Notes: generated by a model from the letters alone, not told the origin. DNA of 64,000 bases from Cytophagales bacterium (GCA_013298075.1 JAAFJG010000007.1:1-64000); one strand, 5' to 3'; shown: positions 42,297 to 51,119, numbered from the stretch's first letter. Made by a program: numbers and translations.

Positions 42297-43304
42297 TTAC
42301 CATTTATCGCTTTGCGACAAAAATTCGAGTGTATCAATTTTATCTGCATAATCAAATAAAGTAGGCGTTTGTGCTGTTCCAAACGGAATACTATTTGGAA
42401 AATCTCCATTTTTTGAAACAATCACTTGAATTTTTTCTTCCCATTGTGCTAAATAAGTATTCAATTCAGTTTCATTTTTATACGATTGATAATAAATTAC
42501 TCCCGTAGGTGCGACTAATTGCTCATTTTCTCTTAATAATAAAAAACCATTGTCAAAATGTTTTATCATATTCACCAAATAAACGGCTCTTTGATATTCA
42601 TAATTATTAAAATATTTATGATGATGAGCGAGTTCTTGTTGTATAAAAATTCCTTCAAAAAAATCTTTCAAATCATAATTTTCAGGCACTAATAATTTAC
42701 AAACATTTCGACAACCTAATCCAAAATAAGTAAAAATATCTTGACTCAAATCTTCAAAATCTTGTTGGGTTTCATTGCCATTGATGATTGCCAATGAATG
42801 TCTATTTTGTCTAATAATGGTTGGTTTGTGTCCAAAATATTCTTTAAAATATCTCGAAGAATTATCGCTTCCTGTCGCAATATACGCATCACAACCTTTT
42901 AAACGCAATTCAAAATTAACTTTATTTTCTAATTCGGGAGCAATTTCAAACAATATTTTGGCAATTTCAGGAATTAAAACTTCGTCTTGTGTACTTAATT
43001 TGATATACGAATGATGTCCACTTACCAAAACCGCCAAAAAATCTGCCCAACCAACTGCGGGAATATTTCCAGCCATAATGATTCCTATTTTTTTGGGAGA
43101 TTTTGTGGGGAGATGAGGATATTTTTCGAGCCATTTTTCTATGCTTTCTTTTTCTAAACTTTTGATAATTTGTTGAAAACTAAATTGAATATTTTGGGGT
43201 GTAAACCATCTATTTTTTTCGTTTGCCCAAGTAAAAGGTTGCCAATCTTCGTGTTGAATTTTTTGAAGTTTTTTGCCTAATTGAATCAGAATATCACTTA
43301 TCAT
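42297..43304 (-). CDS. LuxC-type acyl-CoA reductase
   Basis: NAD(P)H-dependent acyl-CoA reductase of the LuxC/aldehyde dehydrogenase superfamily, 335 residues, cytoplasmic. Features are KIGIIMAGNIPAVGWADFLA (about 70-90, cofactor-site region), YIATGSDNSSRYFKEYFG, IIRQNRHSLAIING, and the likely nucleophile cysteine in TYFGLGCRNVCKL. Similar stand-alone genes are widespread in Bacteroidota and often simply called acyl-CoA reductase. No other lux-like gene is present, so bioluminescence is not implied. The acyl substrate is unknown. Confidence 0.88.
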   Translation of the reverse strand: MISDILIQLGKKLQKIQHEDWQPFTWANEKNRWFTPQNIQFSFQQIIKSLEKESIEKWLEKYPHLPTKSPKKIGIIMAGNIPAVGWADFLAVLVSGHHSYIKLSTQDEVLIPEIAKILFEIAPELENKVNFELRLKGCDAYIATGSDNSSRYFKEYFGHKPTIIRQNRHSLAIINGNETQQDFEDLSQDIFTYFGLGCRNVCKLLVPENYDLKDFFEGIFIQQELAHHHKYFNNYEYQRAVYLVNMIKHFDNGFLLLRENEQLVAPTGVIYYQSYKNETELNTYLAQWEEKIQVIVSKNGDFPNSIPFGTAQTPTLFDYADKIDTLEFLSQSDKW

Positions 43305-43330
43305 TATTTTTTTGTTTTATATTTTTTCTG

Positions 43331-43338
43331 CAAATATA
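43331..43338 (-). promoter_or_regulatory. TAnnTTTG promoter box for the acyl-CoA reductase gene
   Basis: TATATTTG on the minus strand, 27 nt before the start. Confidence 0.5.
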
Positions 43339-43412
43339 CACATAAATATTCAAAATAAGGTTAAATCTGTGTTAAAACTAAATAAATATTATGAAATATA
43401 AAAATATAAAAA

Positions 43413-43420
43413 TAACTTTG
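43413..43420 (+). promoter_or_regulatory. TAnnTTTG promoter box for the thioredoxin-family gene
   Basis: TAACTTTG, 42 nt before the start at 43462. Confidence 0.5.
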
Positions 43421-43461
43421 CTACCTAAAATTGAACATAAATTAAAACTAAAATTAAAAAA

Positions 43462-44058
43462 ATGAAAAAAATAGCTTTCGTATTTTTATTTGTATTTGCA
43501 TTGGCTTTGTTATCGATGAGAAATACAGGTTATCAAGTCGGAGATACTGCCTCTGATTTCAAATTAAAGAATATAAACGATAAAAAAGTATCTTTAAAAG
43601 ATTACAAAAAAGCCAAAGGTTTTATCGTTATTTTTACTTGTAATCATTGCCCTTTTTCTGTGGCGAATGAAGATAGAATTATCGCATTGCACAAAAAATA
43701 TGAATCACAAGGCTATCCTGTGGTGGCTATCAATCCAAATGACCCTGTGGCTTATCCCGATGATTCTTTTGAGAATATGAAAGTAAGAGCAAAAGAAAAA
43801 GCATTTTCGTTTGCCTATTTATTTGATGAAACACAAGAAATTGCCAAAGCGTATGGAGCAACTAAAACGCCACATATTTTTGTGTTAGATAAAAAATTAG
43901 TCGTTAAATATATTGGTGCGATTGATGATGCAGCCAAAGATGAAACAAAAGTAACTGAGAAGTTTTTGGAAAGTGCGATTGATGCGTTGGTTGCTGGCAA
44001 AAAAATTGAAAAAACATCTACCAAAGCCGTAGGTTGTGGTATTAAATGGAAAAAATAA
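43462..44058 (+). CDS. Exported thioredoxin-family (AhpC/TSA-like) protein
   Basis: Protein of 198 residues with an N-terminal signal or anchor segment (IAFVFLFVFALALLS). The fold is that of the peroxiredoxin-like thioredoxin family: VGDTASDFKLKNINDKKVSL, then IFTCNHCPFSVANEDR with a CxxC pair, a strand VVAINPND, and the cis-proline in ATKTPHIFVLD. The CNHCP motif marks a subgroup common in Bacteroidota. It probably exchanges disulfides outside the cytoplasm. The C-terminal GCGIKWKK adds another cysteine. Single-gene unit with a terminator at 44112-44140. Confidence 0.85.
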   Translation: MKKIAFVFLFVFALALLSMRNTGYQVGDTASDFKLKNINDKKVSLKDYKKAKGFIVIFTCNHCPFSVANEDRIIALHKKYESQGYPVVAINPNDPVAYPDDSFENMKVRAKEKAFSFAYLFDETQEIAKAYGATKTPHIFVLDKKLVVKYIGAIDDAAKDETKVTEKFLESAIDALVAGKKIEKTSTKAVGCGIKWKK

Positions 44059-44111
44059 AAGATAGAAAATACAAAAAATAACTTGGTTTCATAGATTAGT
44101 TATCAAAAAAT

Positions 44112-44140
44112 CCATTTCTTATATTGAGATGGCTTTTTTT
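44112..44140 (+). terminator. Rho-independent terminator
   Basis: CCATTTC ... GAGATGG stem (one mismatch) followed by a run of nine T. Confidence 0.65.
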
Positions 44141-44221
44141 TTGTTATTTATTTAGTTACACAACTTATTAAAAATTCCATAAAAAAATATTTCTAAAATA
44201 AATAGATTTTATGCTATTATT

Positions 44222-44253
44222 TTTGTTTTTTCAATCAAAAGTAACTATTTTTG
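44222..44253 (+). promoter_or_regulatory. Promoter of radA
   Basis: TTTG (44222-44225) and TATTTTTG (44246-44253) separated by exactly 20 nt, 24 nt before the radA start. It is among the best matches to the Bacteroidota consensus in the window. Confidence 0.65.
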
Positions 44254-44277
44254 TACATAATTTAATCAAAAATTAAA

Positions 44278-45687
44278 ATGTCAAACAAAACAAAAAACGC
44301 TTACTTTTGCCAAAGTTGTGGTTATCAAACTCCCAAATGGCTTGGAAAATGCCCTTCTTGTGAGGCGTGGAATACTTTTGTAGAAGAAATTTTACAGAAA
44401 GAAGAACCCAAAAAAGGAGAATGGAAAACTTCTACTTCTACCAAAATTGCCAACAAACCGCGAGCTTTGACTGAAATAAATCCTTTGAATGAAACTCGAA
44501 TCATTACGCCTGACAAAGAATTGAATCGTGTTTTGGGAGGTGGAATTGTGCAAGGTTCTTTAATTTTGATAGGTGGCGAACCCGGAATAGGAAAATCTAC
44601 TTTATTATTACAAATAGCATTACAATTAAACAAACATAAAGTATTGTATGTTTCGGGAGAAGAAAGCGAACAACAAATCAAAATGAGAGCAGAAAGACTT
44701 CGTTTTGGTGGTGAAAAAGCAAGTTTTTCTACTGTTGATGGCGATAAAGGTTGTTTCATTCTCACAGAAACAGGTACGCAAAATATATTTAAACAAATCG
44801 AACAATTTAGACCTGATATTTTGGTAATTGATTCGATACAAACGTTACAATCTGCTTTTATTGAGTCAGGAGCAGGAAGTGTATCGCAGGTGCGTGAGTG
44901 TACGGCTGAATTGATGAAGTTTGCGAAAGAAAGCGGTACGCCTGTTTTTTTGATTGGACATATTACAAAAGATGGCTCTTTGGCTGGACCAAAAGTATTA
45001 GAACATATTGTCGATACAGTTTTGCAATTTGAAGGCGATAGACATTTAGTTTATAGAATTTTGAGGGCTACAAAAAATAGATTTGGCTCAACTTCTGAAT
45101 TAGGAATCTATGAAATGTTGGGCGAAGGCTTGAGAGAAGTAAGCAATCCATCAGAAATATTAATTTCTCAAAGAGAAGAAGCAATTAGTGGCATTGCGAT
45201 TGGCGCAAGTTTAGAAGGAAATAGACCTTTGTTAATAGAAATACAATCTTTGGTTAGTATTTCGAGTTATGGCACACCACAAAGAAGTTCTACAGGTTTT
45301 GATGGAAAAAGATTGAATATGTTGTTGGCGGTATTAGAAAAAAGAGGTGGTTATAAATTAGGTACACAAGATGTTTTTTTGAATATTACAGGCGGTTTAA
45401 AAATAGAAGACCCTGCGATAGATTTGGCTATTTGCACGTCTTTAATTTCGAGTTATGAAGATATAGTTATTCCTGCGGATACTGCTTTTGCGGCAGAAGT
45501 AGGTTTGGGAGGAGAAGTGCGGGCGGTCAATAAAATAGAACAACGTATTTCTGAGGCTGAAAAATTAGGTTTTAAAACTATTTATGTATCTAAATTTTCG
45601 ATGAAAAGTGTTATTGTTGATAACTATAAAATCAAAATAAAAGCCGTTGGAAAATTAGAAGAAATTTTTACAGATTTATTTGTTTGA
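44278..45687 (+). CDS. radA: DNA repair protein RadA
   Basis: ATP-dependent branch-migration factor in homologous recombination, 469 residues. The N-terminal zinc finger is CQSCGYQTPKWLGKCPSC (about 11-28). Walker A is GGEPGIGKSTLLLQ (about 99-112), the RadA signature is KNRFGSTSELGIYEM, and the C-terminal Lon-protease-like domain (about 295-469) has LNITGGLKIEDPAIDLA and AEVGLGGEVRAV. All parts are complete. It is monocistronic with its own promoter. Confidence 0.96.
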   Translation: MSNKTKNAYFCQSCGYQTPKWLGKCPSCEAWNTFVEEILQKEEPKKGEWKTSTSTKIANKPRALTEINPLNETRIITPDKELNRVLGGGIVQGSLILIGGEPGIGKSTLLLQIALQLNKHKVLYVSGEESEQQIKMRAERLRFGGEKASFSTVDGDKGCFILTETGTQNIFKQIEQFRPDILVIDSIQTLQSAFIESGAGSVSQVRECTAELMKFAKESGTPVFLIGHITKDGSLAGPKVLEHIVDTVLQFEGDRHLVYRILRATKNRFGSTSELGIYEMLGEGLREVSNPSEILISQREEAISGIAIGASLEGNRPLLIEIQSLVSISSYGTPQRSSTGFDGKRLNMLLAVLEKRGGYKLGTQDVFLNITGGLKIEDPAIDLAICTSLISSYEDIVIPADTAFAAEVGLGGEVRAVNKIEQRISEAEKLGFKTIYVSKFSMKSVIVDNYKIKIKAVGKLEEIFTDLFV

Positions 45688-45835
45688 TACATGTAGTTTT
45701 TTAGGTGAACACTTTATATATTCGTTCATTTCTAAATATAAAATAGGTAATGTCTGAGAACTTAGGAAATCTTTTTTAACCGAAATGGTCGTTATTCTAA
45801 TTTTTCGTATGTTAAACAAATAATAGGAAGCTTAC

Positions 45836-45936
45836 TTGTAATTTTATGCAAATAAATTGACTTTATTTGTTAAAAAATTGTCATTATTTTAGCACAAAAT
45901 AATTTTCCACATTTTTAATTACAGTAACTAACTTTT
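45836..45936 (+). repeat. Interspersed repeat, family F copy 3
   Basis: Copy of 36401-36500: GTAATTTTATGCAAATAAAT, GACTTTATTTGTTAAAAAAT, TCATTATTTTAGCACAAAAT, TTTAATTACAGTAAC. The same gap also holds CTGAGAACTTAGGAAAT at 45754-45770, whose exact reverse complement recurs at 58765-58781 and which resembles the end of family C. Confidence 0.65.
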
Positions 45937-45997
45937 CCTACTTTTTTCTAAAATATCAAAAGTGGCACTCGTGTTATAAACAGAGAATAATTTTTAT

Positions 45998-46510
45998 TTA
46001 TTTTCCTATCCAACTCCCATACATTGGATACGCGTTAGCAATTCTTTGTATTTCAGTAATAGCCAAATCGCCTGTTTTTTTGATGAATTTGGCAGGATTT
46101 CCCGCCCAAATTTCTCCTGATTCTATGATTTTATTTTGGGTAAGGACTGCACCCGCCCCAATAATTGCCCCACTTTTTATCACACAATTATCCATAATAA
46201 TCGCTCCCATACCTATCAAAACGTCATCTTCTATCGTGCAACCATGCACAATCGCATTGTGTGCTATCGAAACATTGTTGCCAATCGTGGTTTGATTGCG
46301 TTGATAAGTGGCGTGAATAATTGCCCCATCTTGAATATTGACTTGATTGCCCATAATAATAGGACTTACATCGCCTCGAACTACTGCATTAAACCACACA
46401 CTGCAACGATTTCCCATAGTTACTTGCCCAATAATTGTCGCATTTTGAGCAAAAAAACATTCTTCTCCATAGCTTGGCACAATGCCATTAACTGATTGAA
46501 TAATTGCCAT
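45998..46510 (-). CDS. Gamma carbonic anhydrase family protein
   Basis: Left-handed parallel beta-helix protein of the YrdA/gamma carbonic anhydrase family, 170 residues from the start at 46510 (MAIIQSVNGIVPSYG). Hexapeptide repeats run through residues 20-130. The three zinc-ligand histidines are present in GAIIHAT and SIAHNAIVHG, and the RGD-like VVRGDVSPI and IQDGAIIH segments are conserved. Carbonic anhydrase activity is possible but not certain for this group. A TATCTTTG box at 46538-46545 rules out the longer start at 46540. Confidence 0.9.
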   Translation of the reverse strand: MAIIQSVNGIVPSYGEECFFAQNATIIGQVTMGNRCSVWFNAVVRGDVSPIIMGNQVNIQDGAIIHATYQRNQTTIGNNVSIAHNAIVHGCTIEDDVLIGMGAIIMDNCVIKSGAIIGAGAVLTQNKIIESGEIWAGNPAKFIKKTGDLAITEIQRIANAYPMYGSWIGK

Positions 46511-46537
46511 TTTAATTGAAATAATTTTGTATTTTTG

Positions 46538-46545
46538 CAAAGATA
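46538..46545 (-). promoter_or_regulatory. TAnnTTTG promoter box for the gamma carbonic anhydrase gene
   Basis: TATCTTTG on the minus strand, 28 nt before the start at 46510. Confidence 0.55.
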
Positions 46546-46656
46546 AGTTTTTTTTATTAGTTTTGCATAAAAAAATAAAAGGATTTTTTTGAATTATTGT
46601 TTTGGTATGATAATTATTCTGTTTTCCTTCGAAATATACACATTTATCAATAAAAA

Positions 46657-47523
46657 ATGAATATGATTTTAGGATTAAAAATTAGTTTCATAGAAATTGG
46701 CTGGCTCAATGTTTTAGACATTTTGTTGGTAGCCATTTTATTGTACCAATTATATTTAATCTTAAAAGGAAATTTTGCGTTAAAAATTATTTGGGGAGCA
46801 GGGGCAATATTTGGTGTTTGGCTGATTGTAACTGCGTTAGAAATGGAACTTTTGAGCAAAATATTAGGACAATTTATAGGCGTAGGCGTAATAGGTGCGT
46901 TAGTTTTGTTTCAAACAGAGGTCAGAAAATTTTTATTATTGGTAGGAAAAGCAGAATATTTTAAAGATAATTGGTTTTTGAGATTATTTTTAAAAAAACA
47001 AAAAGTATTAGATATAGATTTAGACCTTTTTATAGATGTTTGTTTTGAATTAGGCACAAATAGCACAGGGGCATTAATGGTATTTGGGCGAAACAGTGAT
47101 TTATCACAATTTCGAGAAACAGGCGATATATTAGACGCACTTCCTTCTAAAAGATTGATTACTTCTATTTTTAATAAATATGCTCCTTTGCATGATGGAG
47201 CAATGATACTCAATAGATATGGGCGAATTGAGTCAGCCAGATGCGTTTTGCCGATTAGTGATGATGCAACTTTACCTGCTGAGTATGGTTTGCGTCATAA
47301 ATCTGCGGTAGGTCTTACGGAGGTTACAGATGCACTTGTTTTGGTGGTATCAGAAGAAACGGGGCAAGTTTCTTTGGTGGCGTATGCGGAGGTAATGAGA
47401 GGAATGACCAAAAGAGAAATAAAGAAAAAAATGATATACTTTTTGACTAATCAAAATGAAAAAGAAGAAAATCAAACACAAAATCCAGAAAAAAATGATG
47501 AGAATGAAGTATCAATTTTATAA
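46657..47523 (+). CDS. cdaA: Diadenylate cyclase, CdaA type
   Basis: Membrane-bound enzyme that makes the second messenger c-di-AMP from two ATP. The 288-residue protein starts with three hydrophobic segments (about 10-35, 40-58 and 66-84), then the DAC domain (about 115-265) with LHDGAMI (DGA motif) and LRHKSAVGLTE (the RHR motif, here RHK). The C-terminal tail is acidic. ATG codons at 46657 and 46663 are both possible. The usual Firmicute partner genes cdaR and glmM are absent. c-di-AMP often controls potassium uptake, and a Kup transporter is in the same window, but no direct link is shown. Confidence 0.93.
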   Translation: MNMILGLKISFIEIGWLNVLDILLVAILLYQLYLILKGNFALKIIWGAGAIFGVWLIVTALEMELLSKILGQFIGVGVIGALVLFQTEVRKFLLLVGKAEYFKDNWFLRLFLKKQKVLDIDLDLFIDVCFELGTNSTGALMVFGRNSDLSQFRETGDILDALPSKRLITSIFNKYAPLHDGAMILNRYGRIESARCVLPISDDATLPAEYGLRHKSAVGLTEVTDALVLVVSEETGQVSLVAYAEVMRGMTKREIKKKMIYFLTNQNEKEENQTQNPEKNDENEVSIL

Positions 47524-47571
47524 TTTTGGTTTTTAGAAATTTATTGTAGAATTATAAAACAAACAAACTTT

Positions 47572-47664
47572 TTAAAAACGAACCCTATATTCTTGCATGC
47601 TTTGCACATTTTGTTGCATCAAATCACTTACAACCGCTTGCATTTTTTTAATTTTTTCTTTCAT
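47572..47664 (-). pseudogene. Truncated third copy of the metallopeptidase C-terminal module
   Basis: A 30-codon remnant: MKEKIKKMQAVVSDLMQQ continuing NVQSMQEYRVRF, then a stop where the copy at 48278 continues. Leader and hairpin are almost identical to those of that copy, with a period of 763 bp. It is the decayed end of a tandem duplication. Confidence 0.75.
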
Positions 47665-47678
47665 ATTTTTATAAATAA

Positions 47679-47703
47679 CCTCTCTATTTTTGAGATAGAG
47701 AGG
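47679..47703. repeat. Hairpin between tandem units, copy 2
   Basis: CCTCTCTAT-TTTTGAG-ATAGAGAGG, a perfect 9-bp stem after the lipoprotein gene. The same sequence is at 48442-48466. On the minus strand it is followed by TTATTTAT, so it could be a weak terminator. Confidence 0.7.
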
Positions 47704-47715
47704 TATTTTTTATTT

Positions 47716-48288
47716 TTATTCTACGATAAAGGCATAGCTCTCATTAATTTGTGAACTTCCGATTGTTCCATTAGGAAGAATATGTAAATTATTATCGTTG
47801 GTATCAAACCTAATACTAGCTCCAACCGATGTTCTGTTATTAAACAAATTACCTCTTGAGAACTGAATGAAAAAGGTATCTTTCTTTTGCGGAATAATAT
47901 AAAAATCTATATTGTATTGATCGTTCACACAATTCGACATAGCTTTGGCGAACATTTTGTCGCCTGTATTACGTTCAATTGTCCCCTTTTTAGAGTATAT
48001 TTTAAATGATTCATCATACGAGATTTTGGTATCATTTCTTTCAGTTTCCGCAATAAAAAATGGCACAAAGAAAGTTCCATCGTTAAATAAATATGTTCCA
48101 CCATCTATTGTAGGAAAATTAGCATTTGCATTTAGATTTAACCTTAAAGTATCACCTAATCTAATACTTTTTGTATTTGGGGTAACTTTAAACGAAGCAT
48201 TGACTATAATATCTAAGTTAGGTCTTGGTTTACAAGCATTTAATAGTATTATAGACAAGACTATAACAATTATTTTTCTATAGTCCAT
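47716..48288 (-). CDS. Small lipoprotein, downstream copy
   Basis: Lipoprotein of 190 residues starting MDYRKIIVIVLSIILLNAC, lipobox at C19. It is a paralogue of the gene at 48479: both continue with (K)P.PNLDI.VNASFK and later RLGDTL and GNLFNN. The protein is beta-rich; the family is not recognised. Its ATG lies inside the last codons of the 49-codon gene upstream (11-nt overlap), so the two are probably translationally coupled. The identical arrangement at the upstream unit points to a functional link with the metallopeptidase-type protein. Confidence 0.75.
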   Translation of the reverse strand: MDYRKIIVIVLSIILLNACKPRPNLDIIVNASFKVTPNTKSIRLGDTLRLNLNANANFPTIDGGTYLFNDGTFFVPFFIAETERNDTKISYDESFKIYSKKGTIERNTGDKMFAKAMSNCVNDQYNIDFYIIPQKKDTFFIQFSRGNLFNNRTSVGASIRFDTNDNNLHILPNGTIGSSQINESYAFIVE

Positions 48289-48427
48289 AACGTTCAAATA
48301 GATCTCGTGTATCTAAATTTGCTCCGTAAGTTCTTTCAAAACGAACCCTATATTCTTGCATACTCTTTACTTTTTGTTGCATTAAATCACTTACAACCGC
48401 TTGCATTTTTTTAATTTTTTCTTTCAT
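48278..48427 (-). CDS. Orphan C-terminal module of the HELGH lipoprotein
   Basis: A 49-codon open frame (MKEKIKKMQAVVSDLMQQ..., ending TRDLFERYGL). From residue 14 on it matches the last 37 residues of the 689-residue protein at 49047 (FDLMQ, SMQDFRARF, TYG, LF..YGL; about 58 % identity by eye). It ends in the same overlap with a downstream lipoprotein start. It may be a real peptide needed for coupling or just the leftover of duplication. No signal peptide. Confidence 0.6.
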   Translation of the reverse strand: MKEKIKKMQAVVSDLMQQKVKSMQEYRVRFERTYGANLDTRDLFERYGL

Positions 48428-48441
48428 ATTTTTATAAATAA

Positions 48442-48466
48442 CCTCTCTATTTTTGAGATAGAGAGG
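48442..48466. repeat. Hairpin between tandem units, copy 1
   Basis: Identical to 47679-47703. It lies between the first lipoprotein stop (48479) and the start of the orphan module (48427). Confidence 0.7.
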
Positions 48467-48478
48467 TATTTTTTATTT

Positions 48479-49057
48479 TTATTCTACAATGAAACCATAA
48501 AAAATAGACCTATCAGCACCACCCAGCGGAACAAGTTCTAAATTTTGATTATTACCATTAAAATCAATTTTAGCACCAACAGAATAGTTATTATTGAATA
48601 AATTCCCTCTTGAGAGTTGAATGATAAAGGTATCTCTTTTTTGCGGAACAATAAACATATCTATATTATATTGATTATTAACGCAGTTTGTCATTATTTT
48701 GCCAAACACCCAAGGACCTGGATTACGTTCAAAAGTTCCTTTAGTTGTGAAAATTGTAAACATATCTTGCCGAGAGTTTATAAAACCATTTGAATTGTTT
48801 GAATCCATTTCTGCAATAGCTACTGGAGCAAAAATTGTTGCATCATTAGCAAGATAAGTTCCACCACTACTTGTTGGAAAATTAGCGTTGGCAGTTAGCG
48901 AAAGTTTTAATGTATCTCCTAACCTAATTTTTTTTGTATTAGGCATTATCTTAAAAGATGCATTGACTACAATATCTAAGTTAGGCTGTGGCTTCTTGCA
49001 ACTACCTAATAATACAAGAGATGTTATAATTATAACAACTATTTTTTTATAGTCCAT
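48479..49057 (-). CDS. Small lipoprotein, upstream copy
   Basis: Lipoprotein of 192 residues starting MDYKKIVVIIITSLVLLGSC, lipobox at C20; a longer frame from 49108 has no signal at its start. The mature part is beta-rich with PNLDIVVNASFKIMPNTKKI and RLGDTLKLSL, similar to the downstream copy. Its ATG overlaps the final codons and stop of the HELGH gene by 11 nt (ATGGACTATAA), so expression likely depends on translation of that gene. It may be a partner or inhibitor of the metallopeptidase; this is inference from coupling only. Confidence 0.75.
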   Translation of the reverse strand: MDYKKIVVIIITSLVLLGSCKKPQPNLDIVVNASFKIMPNTKKIRLGDTLKLSLTANANFPTSSGGTYLANDATIFAPVAIAEMDSNNSNGFINSRQDMFTIFTTKGTFERNPGPWVFGKIMTNCVNNQYNIDMFIVPQKRDTFIIQLSRGNLFNNNYSVGAKIDFNGNNQNLELVPLGGADRSIFYGFIVE

Positions 49058-51116
49058 AATGAAAAAATAGTTTTTGTGTATTTGTGTTAGATCCATAAGT
49101 GCTTTCAAAACGAGCCCTAAAGTCCTGCATACTCTGTACTCTTGGTTGCATCAAGTCGAATATTTGCTTAGTGGTATAACCAGAAATTTCATCGTGAACC
49201 CTTTCATCTGTATTTGCAAATGTATTAGGATCTACATCCATCAAATCATAAAACAAACCACAAGGAATAAAAGTATTGAAGAATCTTTCGTTTATTTCGG
49301 CGTGTTCTACCAATGTTCTTGATTGCCAACCTCCCGCTAAAGCATCAGGCATAAGAAATTGTTGTGTTGGATAATATTGCATACCTACTTGATATAGCAT
49401 ATATTGCGCCCACGCTTCAGGTAATGCACAAAAACGACCAGGTTGACTATTGATGTTAGTACCATAAATAGGTCCATTATAGTTCGAACTTACAGTATAT
49501 CCAATAAATTCTGTCCAATAAATAGGACCTACTTGGAAAAAATGGCTTGTGTGTCCTAATTCGTGGTAAGTCAACGCTTTGACATAAGAAGTGCTTGAGA
49601 TAACATCGTCTTGGTCTGAGCCATCTGAAATAACAACATCAGGCAAAAATCCATTCAATGCGTTTGCAAAAGATGAACTAAGAAAATTAGGGGTATTGGT
49701 TAGCCTTCCCATAATATCTGCTAAATAATTTACACTATTTAAATAACCAAACATAGGGGCGCTTCCTGCGTTTCTTTTCCATCCCCAAACAGCAAAGATA
49801 GTTAATTTACTTGGGTTTCTTATATTTTTTTGTTGAGCAACAGTTCTATATTCATGTAGTCCGTTCAAAATAGTACTCCACATTTTTGATTGTTTGTGGT
49901 CTGTAAAAGCAACTTGTAAATTTGATAAAGCAGAAGATGACCTAAACCCAACTACATGTAATGCGTTAGGAAGTACAAATGCTCCCACTGCCGCAAGCCC
50001 AGCCCAAGCCCCTCTAATATCTAAAGGTATAATGGTTGCGTTTTGATTATGGAAACTCACAAAAAATAAACTACCAAATAACAAACGAACAGGGATGAAA
50101 TAATTACCGTTAGTAGTTGTTCTCGCACTTACAATTCGTCCCCAATGAATAACATTGACCGTTACATTGACAACAGGTACATTTTGTCCTCGAACATCAT
50201 CTCTTACTTGTATCGACCCTGCAGGATTTCTTCCCCAACCAAATATATTAGACACTCCGTTAATAAGTGGGCTAAAAATTCCTACTGCATTGCTAAATAC
50301 TCTTATTATGTTACGAATAAATGAGCGAAATCTTTTTTGTTTATTTTTTTGGAAACCTCCTGCAAGAAGTCCTTCTCGAACAGAAGTATAAAGTTCAGGA
50401 TAGTCCAAAGATAAAGTCATCATTGTCTTTTCATCGATATTGTTTGATACCAAATGAGTAAAAAACTCGAGCATAACTTCGTTTTCTTTTGGAAAATATA
50501 AAGTATCTAATACTTCTGCGGGTGTTTGTAAATTTAGGCTTGCTAATTTTTGAGGTGTAAGAATAGCATAAATTTTTCCATTGTTTTTGAATGTACTCAA
50601 ATAATCGTTTACTTCGTCTTCTCCCTCCATTTCTTGTGTGGTATAAGAAGTACTATCTAAAGGAAAAGGCAATACACGAATCGTACTGTCTGATTTGAGT
50701 ATTTGAGCAAAATTCTCAGTTTGAGATTTTACACTTGGTTGCCAACTCACATATAATTGTAAATCTTGTGGGTCAATGGGTGTATTTGCCAAATTTTGAG
50801 CAATATCTTGTCTCAAATTATCAAATTCCTTAATATCATTGGCTGAAAGCATAGATATTTCTCTGAACGCATCTTTTGCTTCTCTTATACTTTTGAGAGA
50901 GTAAGGATTTTGTTTACCACCTAATTTAGGGCTTGGAACATAATTTTCCCCCGCATTTTTATTTTTTGCGGTTTGTTTTTCAGGTGCTAATTCTTCCGTT
51001 TTAGGACGGCAAGAAGATAGCATTAATAATGAGCAAGCCATAATAAAGACAAATTGTTTACATTTGACGTAAAGATGGCGGCACGATGGCACGATGGCAC
51101 GATGGCACGATGGCAC
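49047..51116 (-). CDS. Lipoprotein with HELGH metallopeptidase motif, probably phase-variable
   Basis: Up to 689 residues. The signal region reads VKCKQFVFIMACSLLMLSSC with the lipobox at C36 (numbered from the GTG at 51116). Residues about 300-365 resemble a carboxypeptidase-regulatory-like beta domain. A zinc-peptidase motif HELGH lies at 518-522 (ALTYHELGHTSHFF), and a glutamate in ALPEAWAQYM downstream could be the third ligand, so a surface metalloprotease is likely. The true start is unclear. The best-placed ATG (51130, about 27 nt after the expected transcription start) is out of frame because of five octamer repeats; in-frame choices are GTG 51116 and ATG 51041. The stop overlaps the next lipoprotein gene. 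Confidence 0.75.
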   Translation of the reverse strand: MPSCHRAIVPSCRHLYVKCKQFVFIMACSLLMLSSCRPKTEELAPEKQTAKNKNAGENYVPSPKLGGKQNPYSLKSIREAKDAFREISMLSANDIKEFDNLRQDIAQNLANTPIDPQDLQLYVSWQPSVKSQTENFAQILKSDSTIRVLPFPLDSTSYTTQEMEGEDEVNDYLSTFKNNGKIYAILTPQKLASLNLQTPAEVLDTLYFPKENEVMLEFFTHLVSNNIDEKTMMTLSLDYPELYTSVREGLLAGGFQKNKQKRFRSFIRNIIRVFSNAVGIFSPLINGVSNIFGWGRNPAGSIQVRDDVRGQNVPVVNVTVNVIHWGRIVSARTTTNGNYFIPVRLLFGSLFFVSFHNQNATIIPLDIRGAWAGLAAVGAFVLPNALHVVGFRSSSALSNLQVAFTDHKQSKMWSTILNGLHEYRTVAQQKNIRNPSKLTIFAVWGWKRNAGSAPMFGYLNSVNYLADIMGRLTNTPNFLSSSFANALNGFLPDVVISDGSDQDDVISSTSYVKALTYHELGHTSHFFQVGPIYWTEFIGYTVSSNYNGPIYGTNINSQPGRFCALPEAWAQYMLYQVGMQYYPTQQFLMPDALAGGWQSRTLVEHAEINERFFNTFIPCGLFYDLMDVDPNTFANTDERVHDEISGYTTKQIFDLMQPRVQSMQDFRARFESTYGSNTNTQKLFFHYGL

Positions 51117-51119
51117 GAT
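51080..51119. repeat. Octanucleotide tandem repeat (GGCACGAT)x5
   Basis: Five perfect copies at the 5' end of the HELGH lipoprotein gene. The unit is much richer in G+C than its surroundings. Eight is not a multiple of three: 4 or 7 copies would join the ATG at 51130 to the gene's frame, while the 5 copies present do not. Confidence 0.95.

Noticed and set aside
42114-42359. 81-codon frame between the LysM and acyl-CoA reductase genes
   Set aside because: It overlaps the 3' end of the reductase gene on the other strand and its composition (Asn, Phe, Lys, Ile) is that of random AT-rich sequence.
51080-51119. Octamer repeat considered as protein-coding (HRAIVPSC repeats)
   Set aside because: The peptide would precede a lipoprotein signal peptide and has no sense there; a role as a slippage tract fits better.
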